37,010 bases of DNA, from positions 1-37,010 of the forward strand of contig JAHFAO010000009.1 of assembly GCA_023250515.1 (NCBI GenBank). The letters are read 5' to 3'. Source of the DNA: Deltaproteobacteria bacterium (GTDB lineage: Bacteria > Desulfobacterota > Binatia > UBA9968). Shown in pieces: positions 7,811 to 16,756 of the stretch (position 1 is its first letter; each line of letters opens with the position of its first letter). The translations under genes were made by a program, and so were the position numbers. The notes beneath the pieces are model-generated. The model was not told the origin of the DNA. It saw only the letters and a program-made list of their open reading frames with translations, and made no database searches.

Positions 7811-9124
7811 ATGATTTTCGAGAGCTTATGGTTTGAAGTTATACTGATTTTTTTCCTCATCATGGCCAATGGCTTCTTTGCCGCCTCTGAGATAGCCATC
7901 ATCGCTACACGCAAGACCCGGATCGATACCTTGTTGGACAAGGGAGTCCTATCGGCGGTCGCTGTGGCTAGGCTGAAGAGCGATCCGGACCGTTTCCTGG
8001 CCACCGTACAAATCGGCGTCACTCTGGTGGGGACACTCGCCTCCGCCATCGGCGGGGCTGCCGCTATTGAATTTCTCAAACCTTTGATCCAATCTCTACC
8101 CCTCCCCTTGGTGGCCGAGTGGGGAGAATCCATAGCTATCCTTTTAGTCGTCCTTCCCATTGCTTACCTTTCGCTGGTCCTGGGCGAGCTTGTTCCGAAG
8201 TCCCTGGCCTTGCGTTTTTCCGAGCGGATTGCCATTCGAGTGGCCCGTCCGATCGATTTTCTCTCTCGGCTTACCTCCTTTTTTGTGAAGATCCTTACCA
8301 ATTCAAGCAATGCCGTCCTCTGGCTCTTTGGAGGAAAAAATGCTGGGGGAACGAGCTTCATATCGGAAGAGGAGGTGAAGTCCCTGATCCGCGAAGGCGC
8401 TGCTAAGGGGATCTTTAACGAGACCGAAAAAGAGCTGATCCACAGCGTCTTTGAATTTGTCGATACGCCAGTCAAAGCCGTCATGGTGCCAAGAACCGAA
8501 ATCCATGCCGTCGATATCAATGCATCATCCGATGAGATCCTAAAAAGCTTTGTGGAAAGCGGCTTCTCCCGCATCCCGGTCTACGAAGAGGAGATGGACC
8601 GAGTGATCGGAATCCTTTACAACAAAGATATCTTCCGCGTTATGCATGAAAAAGGAGATTTTCGCATACGCGACCACCTCCACCCACCCTTTTTTGTCCC
8701 TAGTTCTTTACCAATCAGCCAACTCCTTAAAGAGCTTCAGAGGAGGAGGAGTGCTATAGCGATTGTGGTGAATGAGTTTGGGGAAGTCGAAGGGCTGGTC
8801 ACCCTTGAGGACCTTTTGGAAGAGATCGTGGGGGAGATCCGCGATGAGTATGACCGCGAGGAACGCGGACCAGTAGAACACCTCCCTGACGGTTCCCTGG
8901 TGATTCAGGGCTCCGCCCTTCTCAAGGATCTAAAGTCAGACTACGGGCTTCCCTTCGAAGAATCGCCTGATTACCTCACGCTTGCAGGCTTTGTCCTGGC
9001 CAAGCTAAGGCGCATTCCGCGCGGTGGGGAGAGAGTGGAGCACAACGGCTATAGGCTTACGATCGTAGATATGGAGGGACGAAGGATCGTTAAGGTAAAA
9101 CTCGAAGAGGCCAAAAAGAGTTAA
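7811..9124 (+). CDS. CNNM/HlyC/CorC family membrane transporter with CBS pair
   Basis: A 437-residue protein. The N-terminal 190 residues form a DUF21/CNNM membrane domain with several hydrophobic segments (VILIFFLIMANGFFAASEIA near the start, then LVAEWGESIAILLVVLPIAY). A CBS pair follows (VMVPRTEIHAVDINAS; IPVYEEEMDRVIGILYNKDI; EGLVTLEDLLEEIVGEI), and a CorC_HlyC domain closes the protein. The family moves or senses Mg2+ or other divalent ions in the inner membrane; the haemolysin name is historical. ATG 7811 is preferred over ATG 7796, because GGGAGG precedes 7811 at good spacing and the membrane segment starts right after it. Its neighbours suggest no special role. Confidence 0.9.
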   Translation: MIFESLWFEVILIFFLIMANGFFAASEIAIIATRKTRIDTLLDKGVLSAVAVARLKSDPDRFLATVQIGVTLVGTLASAIGGAAAIEFLKPLIQSLPLPLVAEWGESIAILLVVLPIAYLSLVLGELVPKSLALRFSERIAIRVARPIDFLSRLTSFFVKILTNSSNAVLWLFGGKNAGGTSFISEEEVKSLIREGAAKGIFNETEKELIHSVFEFVDTPVKAVMVPRTEIHAVDINASSDEILKSFVESGFSRIPVYEEEMDRVIGILYNKDIFRVMHEKGDFRIRDHLHPPFFVPSSLPISQLLKELQRRRSAIAIVVNEFGEVEGLVTLEDLLEEIVGEIRDEYDREERGPVEHLPDGSLVIQGSALLKDLKSDYGLPFEESPDYLTLAGFVLAKLRRIPRGGERVEHNGYRLTIVDMEGRRIVKVKLEEAKKS

Positions 9125-9191
9125 AACGCGGTCTGCCTGGAAGTATCTTTCCGGGCCGATGCAATACAGTCGTCTTACGCTCGCAGAAATC

Positions 9192-9255
9192 CGTTCAAAT
9201 CGTTCAAGTAGTTCAAAACGTTTTGAACCTATTGAACGTCTGGAACGTGTTGGAC
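9192..9255. repeat. GTTCAA-type palindromic repeat element
   Basis: A set of short units (CGTTCAA and GTTCAA) on the left and the same units inverted on the right (TTGAACG, GGAACG), centred on a perfect 18-base palindrome GTTCAAAACGTTTTGAAC at 9211-9228. It fills the gap between the convergent HlyC and VOC genes and could act as a two-way terminator, although it lacks T runs. Confidence 0.65.
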
Positions 9256-9305
9256 TTTTCCAGATTCGGTGCATCAGTCCTTCAAGATACCCCCAGGCAG
9301 ACCAT

Positions 9306-9722
9306 TCAATAACACCTGATCTCGACTTCGTTACCGTCGGGATCGAGAAAATAGACCGAGGTGGCCCTTCCCCTTGCACCCCAGCGGGAAATAGGACCTT
9401 GATGAATCGAAACGTTGTGGCCTTTTAAGTAATCGACGATCCCCGCGAAATCCTCCTTCCCGACCACCAAGCAAAAGTGATTAAGGTTGCCCTCTGCTTT
9501 CTCCACGCTTTCCTTCCGGCCGTCGGCTCCCTTTATCGGGAAGAGATCGATAATCGTATGCTCATTGATGCGAACCGAGGGGAACCCGACCTTACCCTCT
9601 TCAAACTCTTGCACCCGTTCACCCTTAAGACCCAGTACATAGGTATAGAAGGACAGCGAGCGGTCGATATCTCTGACATTGAGAACGATGTGGTCCAGCT
9701 CTGTAATCTCGATAGGTTTCAT
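9306..9722 (-). CDS. VOC family protein
   Basis: A 138-residue single VOC module: ITELDHIVLNVRDIDRSLSF at the start, LNHFCLVV in the middle and YFLDPDGNEVEIRCY at the end. Two metal-ligand positions (His in LDH, Glu in VEIR) are visible. AAGGGGG lies 8 bases upstream of the ATG. The sequence resembles small VOC proteins often labelled glyoxalase or virulence-associated, whose substrates are mostly unknown. It follows hisC on the same strand after 66 bases and may be co-transcribed, but there is no obvious link with histidine synthesis. Confidence 0.85.
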   Translation of the reverse strand: MKPIEITELDHIVLNVRDIDRSLSFYTYVLGLKGERVQEFEEGKVGFPSVRINEHTIIDLFPIKGADGRKESVEKAEGNLNHFCLVVGKEDFAGIVDYLKGHNVSIHQGPISRWGARGRATSVYFLDPDGNEVEIRCY

Positions 9723-9788
9723 AATTCTACCCCCTTTCCTTCGTTAAGAGAGCCTGCTTCAGGCTTCTTCTCATCCATGCGTCACATC

Positions 9789-10877
9789 TCAAGTGTGGTT
9801 TGTATGAATCGCCTCCATCTCCTGCAAAAGCATTTTAACCTCTTGAGGTGTGCCTACGGTGATCCTGAGACTGTCCTCAAGTCCAGGATGGTCAAAATAG
9901 CGGACGAGGATCTTCCGCCTCTTCAGCTCTTCGTAAAGTCCCCTGAGATTTTGGCCCTTCTTTCGCCCCATCACAAAGTTGGCCTGCGAGGGATAGACTT
10001 GAAAGCCCATTTTTTTTAGCCCGCGGGTTAACTTCTTGCGGCTCCTTTGAATTCTACGGACATTGCGTAACATCCACGGAAGATCTTGGAGCGCCGCGGT
10101 AGCTGCGGCAAGACTTAAACAGTTTAAATTGTATGAGTCCTTGACCTTGATCATACCCGCGATGATCTCCTCGGCTGCAAAAGCAAGACCGATGCGCATG
10201 CCTGCTAAGGAAAAGGATTTGGAGAAACTCCGCAGAACGACAAGGTTAGAAAAGCTTTGTAGCAGAGAAATCGACGATACCCCTTCGGCTTCAGCAAAAT
10301 CAATATAGGCCTCATCCACAACAAGGATGCCCGAGACAGACCGAGCCAGTCTTTCGATCTCTTGTAGGGAGACCAAAGTCCCCGAGGGAGAGTTGGGATT
10401 ACACAGAAAGGTCAAAGCGGCCTTCTGAGAGTAAAGAGCCTCTGGGAGCGCAAAATCGGGCAGATAATCAAGTGCAACCTTGTCCCCTCCCTGAATGGCG
10501 ATCAAGGTGTCATAAAGGGTGTAAGTCGGCACCGGATAGACAACCCGATTCCCTTGGCCTACAAAACAGCGCACTAAGATCGACAAGAGTTCGTCGGAGC
10601 CATTGCCTACAAGAACATTCATGGATCGCACGCCGTATGTAGTAGCCGCTATGGATCTGAGGCTATCGCTTAGAGGTTCAGGATAGAGACGTAGCGATCG
10701 GTTCGCCGCCTTTCGTAGCGCGGAGAAAACGCGAGGCGAGGGAGCATATGGATTCTCGTTGGTGTTGAGCTTAATTGTTCCTTCATCTCGCGACTGTTCT
10801 CCCGGAAGGTAACCTTCCATGGCAGCGATATTTTCCCTGAAATAACGAGACACAGGACCGGATTGTAGCTGCGCCAT
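9789..10877 (-). CDS. hisC: Histidinol-phosphate aminotransferase
   Basis: A 362-residue fold type I PLP aminotransferase that converts imidazole-acetol phosphate and glutamate to histidinol phosphate. Family marks are IKLNTNENPYAPSP near residue 36, GNGSDELL (91-98), the PLP-contacting DEAYIDF (189-195), and the Schiff-base lysine K220 in LRSFSKSFSLAGMRIG. The length is normal. No other his gene lies in the window. Some HisC-type enzymes also act on aromatic amino acids (Tyr/Phe), so the isolated position leaves a broader role possible. The ATG at 10877 has no good ribosome site; the leader and its odd sequences are described under the 10878-11230 entry. Confidence 0.9.
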   Translation of the reverse strand: MAQLQSGPVSRYFRENIAAMEGYLPGEQSRDEGTIKLNTNENPYAPSPRVFSALRKAANRSLRLYPEPLSDSLRSIAATTYGVRSMNVLVGNGSDELLSILVRCFVGQGNRVVYPVPTYTLYDTLIAIQGGDKVALDYLPDFALPEALYSQKAALTFLCNPNSPSGTLVSLQEIERLARSVSGILVVDEAYIDFAEAEGVSSISLLQSFSNLVVLRSFSKSFSLAGMRIGLAFAAEEIIAGMIKVKDSYNLNCLSLAAATAALQDLPWMLRNVRRIQRSRKKLTRGLKKMGFQVYPSQANFVMGRKKGQNLRGLYEELKRRKILVRYFDHPGLEDSLRITVGTPQEVKMLLQEMEAIHTNHT

Positions 10878-11230
10878 CCAACCATTTCAAACGCAAAGCT
10901 TCTAAGAGTTGGCCAAAGATTTTGAGTTGGTTAAACCCGGCTCCTGGCAAAGAACCAAGGAGGGAGACGAAGGGAGCGGACCGCTTGGTATCCTCCCTTG
11001 GCGTAAACTTCCTTTATTGGCATCTTTTCGTCCGAAATTGTCCAATTGCCGAGGATTGGCACTCCATAAGCCTCATGAAGCCTCATAACCATATGAATTT
11101 GCTAAAGTTTTTTTTTTAAAAGTGGCACGATTTTAGCTAATCAAACTTTCCTGTGATCTACAATAGCTTTTTACAATTGCCAGGTAAAAAGCAAGCTTAA
11201 TTCCCAAAAGATAAGGGGGAACCCATTTCC
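10878..11230. other. Gene-free divergent region between hisC and the coiled-coil gene
   Basis: This 353-base stretch holds no convincing gene. It contains a complex inverted repeat (CCAAGG at 10955 and CCTTGG near 11001, upstream of hisC), a tandem 10-base repeat AAGCCTCATG/AAGCCTCATA at 11068-11087, a T run near 11108-11117, and a sigma-54-like site at 11123-11138. A 30-codon frame on the minus strand (10931-11023) is too short to support. Confidence 0.5.
11123..11138 (+). promoter_or_regulatory. Candidate sigma-54 (-24/-12) promoter
   Basis: TGGCACGATTTTAGCT fits TGGCACG-N4-TTGCW with a single change (TTGC to TAGC) and exact 12-base spacing between the GG and GC doublets. It points at the coiled-coil gene, whose GTG start is about 80 bases further on. 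No enhancer-binding regulator is in the window. Confidence 0.4.
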
Positions 11231-12817
11231 GTGGGACTTTTTGATGAAAGGGAAAGTAATCCTTCTAGCTGCTTCGAGAACGAGATAAGCAAGCACAAAG
11301 ACATGCTTCTAAGCTGGCTAGGTAGGATGGAGTCAGACCTCAAGCTGGCCCAAGCGTTGGCTGCCAGTGAGGTTCAACGGGCTGAGCAGATCAGAGAGAG
11401 TCTAAAGACAGAGATGGCCACCCTGGAAACCCAGCTCAGGGAAAAGCAAGACATCCTCCAAGCAAGGGACTCTGCCATCAAAGGGCTAGAAGAAAGCCTC
11501 AATGCGAAAATCCACAACTTGGAAAATCAGGTCAGAGAAAAGGATGATCTTCTAGAGATCCGCAATTCAGAGCTAAAGGATCTTAAGTCGAAGATGGATC
11601 TCCTCATCAAGCTGATGACCCAGGTGGAGTCTGCTACCAAGCAGGCCCAGGCGTTGGCTGCTAGTGAGGTCCAACGGGCTGAGCAGATCAGAGAGAGTCT
11701 GAAGACAGAGATGGTCACCTTGGAAGTCCAGCTCAGGGAAAAGCAAGGCAATCTCCAGATAAGTGACTCTACCATCAAAGGGTTAGAAGAAAGCCTCAAT
11801 GCGAAAATCCACAACTTGGAAAATCAGGTTAGAGAAAAGGATGATCTTCTAGAGATCCGCAATTCAGAGCTAAAGGACCTCAAGTCCAAGATGCATGCCC
11901 TTGTGGAACGGATGACTCAGGTGGAATCTGCTACCAAGCAGGCCCAGGCGTCGGCTACCAGCGAGGTCTACCAGATCAGGGAGAGTCTGAAGACAGAGAT
12001 GGCCACCCTGGAGGCCCAGCTTAAGGAGCAAACCCTCCACGCAAAGGACTCTGCCATCATAGAGCTGGACGAAAGCCTGGCCGTCAAACTCAACGATTTG
12101 GAAAATCAGGTCAGAGAGAAAGACGGACTCCTGGAGAGCCGTGATGCGCAGCTAAGGGACCTCAAGTCCGAGATGTATGCCCTTGTGGAACGGATGACCC
12201 AGGTGGAATCTGCTACCAAGCAGGCACAGGCGTTGGCTATCGGTGAGGTCCAACAGGTTGAGCAGATCAGAGAGAGTCTCAAAGCGGAGATGACCACGCT
12301 GGAGGCCCAGCTCAGGGAAAAGCAAGGTACTCTCCAGATAAGTGACTCCGCCATCAAAGGGTTGGAAGGCAACCTCAGTGCGAAAATCCACAACTTGGAA
12401 AATCAGGTCAGAGAGAAAGACGGACTCCTGGAAAGCCGTGATGCGCAGCTAAGGGACCTCAAGTCCGAAATGCATGCCCTTGTGGAACGGATGATACATG
12501 TGGAATCCGTTACCAAGCAGGCACAGACGTTGGCTGCCAGTGAGGTCCAGAGGGCTGAGGAAAGTCTCAGTGCGAAAATCCACAACTTGGAAAATCAGGA
12601 GAGAGCCAAAGAGGAATCCCTGGAGAGTCGCAATGCGCAGCCAGAGGAAAAGAACTCTCCGCTTGAGGCCGAAAAGGAACAGATCAGAAAGCTCCAAGAT
12701 CAGATGTCAGCAGAGATTGAAAAGGTAAGGTCTGAACTCAAAGAGAGGAAAATCCTCCTCGCAGCAAAGGGGAGAGACTCTTGGCGCACCAGGGACAGGC
12801 GATGGAAACAGGGCTAG
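11231..12817 (+). CDS. Repetitive coiled-coil protein (about 99-residue repeats)
   Basis: A 528-residue, highly charged protein with no signal peptide or membrane segment. After a 46-residue head it has four long repeats of 99, 99, 94 and 99 residues (starting at residues 47, 146, 245 and 339) and a shortened fifth from residue 438. Each begins EVQRAEQIRESLK, passes AKIHNLENQVREKD and ends with ESATKQAQALA. The spacing of hydrophobic residues predicts a long alpha-helical coiled coil; 99 equals nine units of 11. The DNA repeats are also very alike, indicating recent duplication. The GTG start has GGGGGA upstream. The C-terminus (RTRDRRWKQG) looks unlike the rest, and coding-like sequence continues in other frames, so the gene may be truncated by a frameshift. 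It is followed by a KaiC-like ATPase. Function unknown: structural, scaffold or sensor-arm roles are possible. Confidence 0.8.
   Translation: MGLFDERESNPSSCFENEISKHKDMLLSWLGRMESDLKLAQALAASEVQRAEQIRESLKTEMATLETQLREKQDILQARDSAIKGLEESLNAKIHNLENQVREKDDLLEIRNSELKDLKSKMDLLIKLMTQVESATKQAQALAASEVQRAEQIRESLKTEMVTLEVQLREKQGNLQISDSTIKGLEESLNAKIHNLENQVREKDDLLEIRNSELKDLKSKMHALVERMTQVESATKQAQASATSEVYQIRESLKTEMATLEAQLKEQTLHAKDSAIIELDESLAVKLNDLENQVREKDGLLESRDAQLRDLKSEMYALVERMTQVESATKQAQALAIGEVQQVEQIRESLKAEMTTLEAQLREKQGTLQISDSAIKGLEGNLSAKIHNLENQVREKDGLLESRDAQLRDLKSEMHALVERMIHVESVTKQAQTLAASEVQRAEESLSAKIHNLENQERAKEESLESRNAQPEEKNSPLEAEKEQIRKLQDQMSAEIEKVRSELKERKILLAAKGRDSWRTRDRRWKQG
11369..12541 (+). repeat. Tandem ~297-bp coding repeats (four copies)
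   Basis: Copies start at 11369, 11666, 11963 and 12245; the third is 15 bases shorter, an in-frame deletion of 5 codons. A fifth, partial copy begins at 12542 with a large internal deletion. Near-identical stretches between copies suggest expansion by unequal crossing over. Confidence 0.85.
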
Positions 12818-13095
12818 AAGTCCATTGATTGATCCTGGAAGAAATCAAAGTCCCGATACTCGCCCCCGGGATTGACCTTCAGATGAAAGAAAATCGTCAC
12901 AAATAATTACGGGGATCCCGAGGCCAACGGCGCCAACCCACGGAAAGAGAATAAACTCCTATAAACTATGACCGCCTGTACGGTTCGCTCAATGGCCAGA
13001 TCCGTTGTGAACGGCTGCGCAGGCGATTGCAGTTCAGGCACGAGAGATCAGCAGATGACCTCGATGCCCTTTTCAAGAGCAGGAAAATTTGCTAA
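12818..13095 (+). pseudogene. Possible decayed coding region upstream of the KaiC-like gene
   Basis: No intact gene fits here, but coding-like peptides follow one another in shifting frames: ILEEIKVPILAPGIDLQMKE (from about 12833), then YGDPEANGANPRKENKLL, then YDRLYGSLNGQIRCERLRRR ending DDLDALFKSRKIC with a stop at 13093-13095. Joined, they read like one charged protein broken by frameshifts and stops, perhaps the former C-terminal part of the coiled-coil gene or a separate gene. Evidence is by eye only. Confidence 0.35.
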
Positions 13096-13107
13096 CAATC
13101 CAAACTT

Positions 13108-13836
13108 ATGAGTAAAAAGCGGATATCCACCGGAATCGAGGGCCTTGATCCCTTCCTTGAGGGTGGATTCCCAGCAGGCAAGTCTTACCTTGTTACAGGC
13201 GAGCCCGGTACAGGCAAGAGTATCTTCTGCTTGCAGTTTCTTATTAGGGGGCTCATGCAGGGAGAAAAGGCGGTCTATGTCGCCGTCGATGAAAAACCTG
13301 CTGACGTCATCGAACAAGCAGCCTCGCTAGGTTGGGATTTATCACAGTATATTGAAAAGAAGGAACTCCTGATCCTCGACGCGTCTCCTTATTTTAGTGC
13401 TCGTATGGGGGCAGGCAGGGAGAAAGAGATCGACGTGTTAAAGACCGTCTCGGATTTGGCCAGCTATGTGAAAAGGATGGAGGCTTCGCGTGTTGTTATC
13501 GACCCGGTGGGACCACTGGTCGGTTCCGGTGATTCAATCTCTCGCCTCCAAGACCACGTGCGTATGTTGGTCCACTCGCTCCAAGCCAATATGGAAACGA
13601 CTAACATCCTTACCTCTTATGCCCCCAGGATAGGGGAAAGAAGCGTGCATGGATTTGAGGAATATCTGGTTTCCGGGTGTATCGTTTTAGAGATGGTATG
13701 GGTGAACGAGCGGTTTGTCCGCACCCTAATAGTAGAAAAGATGCGCGGTACTGCCCTGGACCCGGCGCAGCAGGAGTTCAGCTTCGTCAAGGGGAAAGGA
13801 ATTGTCCTGAATCCAAACCACCAACCGACGCAATAA
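13108..13836 (+). CDS. Single-domain KaiC-like / RecA-superfamily ATPase
   Basis: A 242-residue protein with one KaiC domain: KRISTGIEGLDPFLEGGFPA at the start, Walker A GEPGTGKS (31-38), a Walker B strand SRVVIDPVGPLV, and a late RTLIVEKMRGTALDP. Circadian KaiC has two such domains and is about twice as long, so this belongs to the broader group of single-domain KaiC/RadA-like proteins found in non-cyanobacterial bacteria and archaea, mostly of unknown signalling role. The pair of catalytic glutamates after Walker A (FEE in KaiC) appears as VDEKP, keeping one Glu. No KaiA, KaiB or histidine kinase gene is nearby. The ATG has no clear ribosome site; the start agrees with the family. It lies between the coiled-coil gene and clpB. 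Confidence 0.85.
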   Translation: MSKKRISTGIEGLDPFLEGGFPAGKSYLVTGEPGTGKSIFCLQFLIRGLMQGEKAVYVAVDEKPADVIEQAASLGWDLSQYIEKKELLILDASPYFSARMGAGREKEIDVLKTVSDLASYVKRMEASRVVIDPVGPLVGSGDSISRLQDHVRMLVHSLQANMETTNILTSYAPRIGERSVHGFEEYLVSGCIVLEMVWVNERFVRTLIVEKMRGTALDPAQQEFSFVKGKGIVLNPNHQPTQ

Positions 13837-13899
13837 AACCATCCCATCATCTCTCTTGCTTACTAAACGTTTCTCTCGCGCTATTCACATCTCCATTTC

Positions 13900-13928
13900 T
13901 TGACATGCCACCTAACGATGGTTAACTT
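13900..13928 (+). promoter_or_regulatory. Candidate promoter of clpB
   Basis: A perfect TTGACA (13900-13905), then 17 bases, then TAACTT (13923-13928), gives a start about 18 bases before the clpB ATG. There is no CIRCE inverted repeat and no clear sigma-32 CCCCAT box, so heat control is not evident from the sequence. Confidence 0.45.
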
Positions 13929-13952
13929 TTGCTTGATTGTCGGAGCTTAACC

Positions 13953-16583
13953 ATGCGTCTTGATAAGCTAACTATTAAATCGCAAGAAGCCTTACAAAAT
14001 GCCCAGGCGCTGGCGGAAAAGCGAAACCACCAAGCGGTTGATGTAGAGCACCTCCTCGTAGCGCTCCTGGGCCAAAAAGAGGGTGTGGCCCTCTCGCTGC
14101 TCCAGAAGTTGGGAATCCCCCTCACCTCCCTTCTTGATAGGCTCCGAAAGGCCTTGGACCATCTCCCCCAAGTGACGGGAGGAGGAGTCGGACAGACATT
14201 CATCACACCGCGTCTCAAGAAGGTCATCGAAGGGGCCGAAACCGCAGCCGAAGGTCTCAAAGACGAGTATATCTCTGCCGAACACCTCTTGCTAGCCATG
14301 GTGGATGATGATGGGGAAGCAGGAAGAGTCCTGAAAGAATTGGGAGCCTCCAAGGATCATATTCTCAGGGCCCTCGTGGACATTCGCGGAGCGCAGCGAA
14401 TCACGGATCCGAATCCTGAGGAAAAATACCAAGCCTTAGAGAAATACAGCCGAGATCTAACGGACCTTGCCCGCAAGGGAAAACTCGATCCGGTGATCGG
14501 CCGTGACGATGAGATTCGCAGAGTCACACAGGTCCTCTCCCGTCGCACAAAAAATAATCCTGTCTTGATTGGAGAACCCGGGGTGGGCAAAACCGCTATT
14601 GTGGAAGGATTGGCACTCAGGATTGTCAACGGAGATGTCCCGGAGAGTCTAAAAGACAAGAGACTCGTTGCACTGGACATGGGGACTCTAGTGGCCGGAG
14701 CGAAGTATCGCGGGGAGTTTGAGGAGCGATTGAAAGCGGTTCTGAAGGAAGTTACCGAGGCTAGTGGCCAGATCATACTTTTCATTGACGAGCTCCACAC
14801 CCTTGTGGGAGCTGGTGCGGCGGAGGGTGCCATGGACGCTTCCAACATGTTGAAACCTGCCTTGGCCCGCGGTGAACTACGCTGTGTCGGAGCGACTACC
14901 TTGGATGAGTACCGCAAGCGGCTGGAAAAAGACCCCGCGTTGGAGAGGAGGTTCCAACCGATACTTGTTGGCGAGCCTTCAGTGCAGGACACCATCGCTA
15001 TCCTCAGGGGCCTTAAAGAGAGGTACGAAGTTCACCATGGTGTCCGGATTACCGATGGAGCCATCGTGGCTGCGGCCACCCTGTCGCACCGTTATATTAG
15101 CGATCGATTCCTGCCGGACAAGGCAATAGATCTTATTGATGAATCGGCCTCGCGCCTAAGAATCGAGATCGACAGCATGCCAACTGAGATCGATGAGGTG
15201 GAGCGAAAAATTCTTCAACTGGAAATCGAACGACAGGCCTTAAGGCGAGAAAACGACAAAGCTGCCAAGGAAAGGCTCGGGCGCCTTGAACGCGAAATCA
15301 AGGAACTCCGTGATACTTCCAATGAACTCAAGGCCCACTGGAAAAAAGAAAAGGAGGCAATCCAGCAGCTCCGCTCTGTGAAAGAGAAGATTGAGGCCAC
15401 CAAGATCGAGGAACAGAAGGCGCAACGCAGCGGGGATTTAACCCGCGCGGCCGAGCTCCGCTACGGTGTTCTCACCCAGCTCAGCAAGGAGCTTGCGGCT
15501 GAGAACCAAAAACTTCTCGATCTCCAGAAAGACCGAAAGATGCTCAAGGAGGAGGTGGATGCTGACGATGTGGCCGAGGTGGTGGCGAAGTGGACCGGCA
15601 TCCCCGTCTCCAAGATGCTGGAGGGAGAGATCCAAAAACTCCTGAAAATGGAAGAGAGACTAAAGCTCAGGGTTGTCGGGCAAGGCCAGGCGATTCAAGT
15701 AGTGTCCAATGCGGTACGCCGTGCCCGCGCAGGGATTCAGGACCCAAATCGTCCCGTTGGGTCATTCATCTTTTTAGGCCCGACGGGCGTGGGTAAGACC
15801 GAGCTATGCCGCGCCCTAGCGGAGTTCCTATTCGATGACGAGCAAGCGATGGTCCGATTGGATATGTCCGAGTTCATGGAAAAGCACTCGGTCTCACGAC
15901 TCATCGGTGCCCCTCCAGGGTACGTTGGCTATGAAGAAGGAGGCTATCTGACAGAGGCTGTGCGCCGAAGGCCTTACTCTGTAGTCCTGTTTGACGAGAT
16001 CGAGAAAGCCCATCCTGAAGTCTTCAATGCCCTCTTGCAGATTCTTGAAGATGGTCGCATGACCGATGGCCAGGGAAGAACTGTGGATTTTAAAAACACA
16101 GTGATCATCATGACCTCCAACCTGGGAAGCCAATACATCCAGGACCTAGGTGAAAAAGACCGAAAAGAGATGGAACACAGGGTGACTGTGGCTTTGCGAG
16201 AGGCCTTTAAACCGGAATTCCTGAACCGGATTGATGAAACCGTAATCTTTAACAGCTTAGGTCGGACCCAGATCAAGGAGATCGTGGAAATCCAGCTTAA
16301 CCGATTGACCAAGCTCCTTGCAGATAAAAAGATCGGTCTCGATCTAACTGATAAAGCTAAAGAGTTTCTGGTTGAAAAGGGCTATGATCCTGTCTATGGA
16401 GCCCGCCCGCTGAAGCGAACCATTCAGAGATTGATACAGGATCCCCTGGCCTTAAAGCTTCTGGAAGGGGAGTTCCATGAGGGAGAGAGGGTAAAGATCG
16501 ATGTCGACGGAGACGCTCTCATCTTTACTCATGTGGCTCCGAACAATGGCGAGGAGGCCTGGGCCGAAGGGACTATCCATTGA
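13953..16583 (+). CDS. clpB: ATP-dependent chaperone ClpB
   Basis: An 876-residue Hsp100 disaggregase that works with DnaK to rescue aggregated proteins as a cytoplasmic hexamer. The ATG at 13953 is chosen: GGAG lies seven bases upstream and the family start [14 protein letters not shown] follows, while an upstream TTG at 13929 adds only eight unrelated residues. Order: N-terminal Clp repeats (1-145), first AAA module with Walker A GEPGVGKT (207-214) and [12 protein letters not shown], a long coiled-coil middle domain (about 405-535), which separates ClpB from ClpA and ClpC, and the second AAA module with Walker A GPTGVGKT (609-616). The normal C-terminal domain is complete. The gene is intact and shares four bases with a small downstream gene. 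Confidence 0.97.
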   Translation: MRLDKLTIKSQEALQNAQALAEKRNHQAVDVEHLLVALLGQKEGVALSLLQKLGIPLTSLLDRLRKALDHLPQVTGGGVGQTFITPRLKKVIEGAETAAEGLKDEYISAEHLLLAMVDDDGEAGRVLKELGASKDHILRALVDIRGAQRITDPNPEEKYQALEKYSRDLTDLARKGKLDPVIGRDDEIRRVTQVLSRRTKNNPVLIGEPGVGKTAIVEGLALRIVNGDVPESLKDKRLVALDMGTLVAGAKYRGEFEERLKAVLKEVTEASGQIILFIDELHTLVGAGAAEGAMDASNMLKPALARGELRCVGATTLDEYRKRLEKDPALERRFQPILVGEPSVQDTIAILRGLKERYEVHHGVRITDGAIVAAATLSHRYISDRFLPDKAIDLIDESASRLRIEIDSMPTEIDEVERKILQLEIERQALRRENDKAAKERLGRLEREIKELRDTSNELKAHWKKEKEAIQQLRSVKEKIEATKIEEQKAQRSGDLTRAAELRYGVLTQLSKELAAENQKLLDLQKDRKMLKEEVDADDVAEVVAKWTGIPVSKMLEGEIQKLLKMEERLKLRVVGQGQAIQVVSNAVRRARAGIQDPNRPVGSFIFLGPTGVGKTELCRALAEFLFDDEQAMVRLDMSEFMEKHSVSRLIGAPPGYVGYEEGGYLTEAVRRRPYSVVLFDEIEKAHPEVFNALLQILEDGRMTDGQGRTVDFKNTVIIMTSNLGSQYIQDLGEKDRKEMEHRVTVALREAFKPEFLNRIDETVIFNSLGRTQIKEIVEIQLNRLTKLLADKKIGLDLTDKAKEFLVEKGYDPVYGARPLKRTIQRLIQDPLALKLLEGEFHEGERVKIDVDGDALIFTHVAPNNGEEAWAEGTIH

Positions 16584-16744
16584 CCTCCTCCCCTGAAAAG
16601 GTAAAGAAAAAAGTCCCCCTACCTCTCAAGCGGGTTCGGAAGGAGATGCCCCCTTCAGGCCGGGTCTTCGAAGACAAGAAAAAATACGACCGAACAAAAG
16701 CCAAGGAAGAGCTGAAGCGGCTCTTAAGACAGCGCAGAGCTTAA
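16580..16744 (+). CDS. Small basic protein overlapping clpB stop
   Basis: A 54-residue frame starting with TTG at 16580 that overlaps the clpB stop (TTGA), with GAAGGG about eight bases upstream, so translation is probably coupled. The protein is rich in Lys and Arg and contains [20 protein letters not shown] followed by [15 protein letters not shown]. Small proteins with a similar KVRKPMxPPxxVxxDKKK pattern are common in several bacterial phyla and are of unknown function; the basic tail suggests nucleic-acid binding, as inference. An ATG at 16646 would leave only 32 residues and cut the conserved part. Confidence 0.6.
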   Translation: MTSSPEKVKKKVPLPLKRVRKEMPPSGRVFEDKKKYDRTKAKEELKRLLRQRRA

Positions 16745-16756
16745 AACCCGCTCCTA

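Noticed and set aside
10931..11023. T-box-like sequence and a 30-codon frame upstream of hisC (minus strand)
   Set aside because: The stretch resembles an AGGGTGGNACC antiterminator motif followed by a complementary CCCT block, but the motif has several changes, no stem I or specifier loop was found and no T run follows the hairpin. The short frame lacks a good ribosome site.
11369..12541. Regular repeats that could be taken for a CRISPR or satellite array
   Set aside because: Units are about 297 bp, code for protein in one frame and have no spacer pattern.
13840..13952. Heat-shock control site (CIRCE or sigma-32) before clpB
   Set aside because: No inverted repeat of CIRCE type and no CCCCAT box; only a sigma-70-like promoter is visible.
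14357..14995. Long open frame antisense to clpB
   Set aside because: It is a codon-bias shadow of the well supported clpB gene, with no ribosome site and no recognisable motif.
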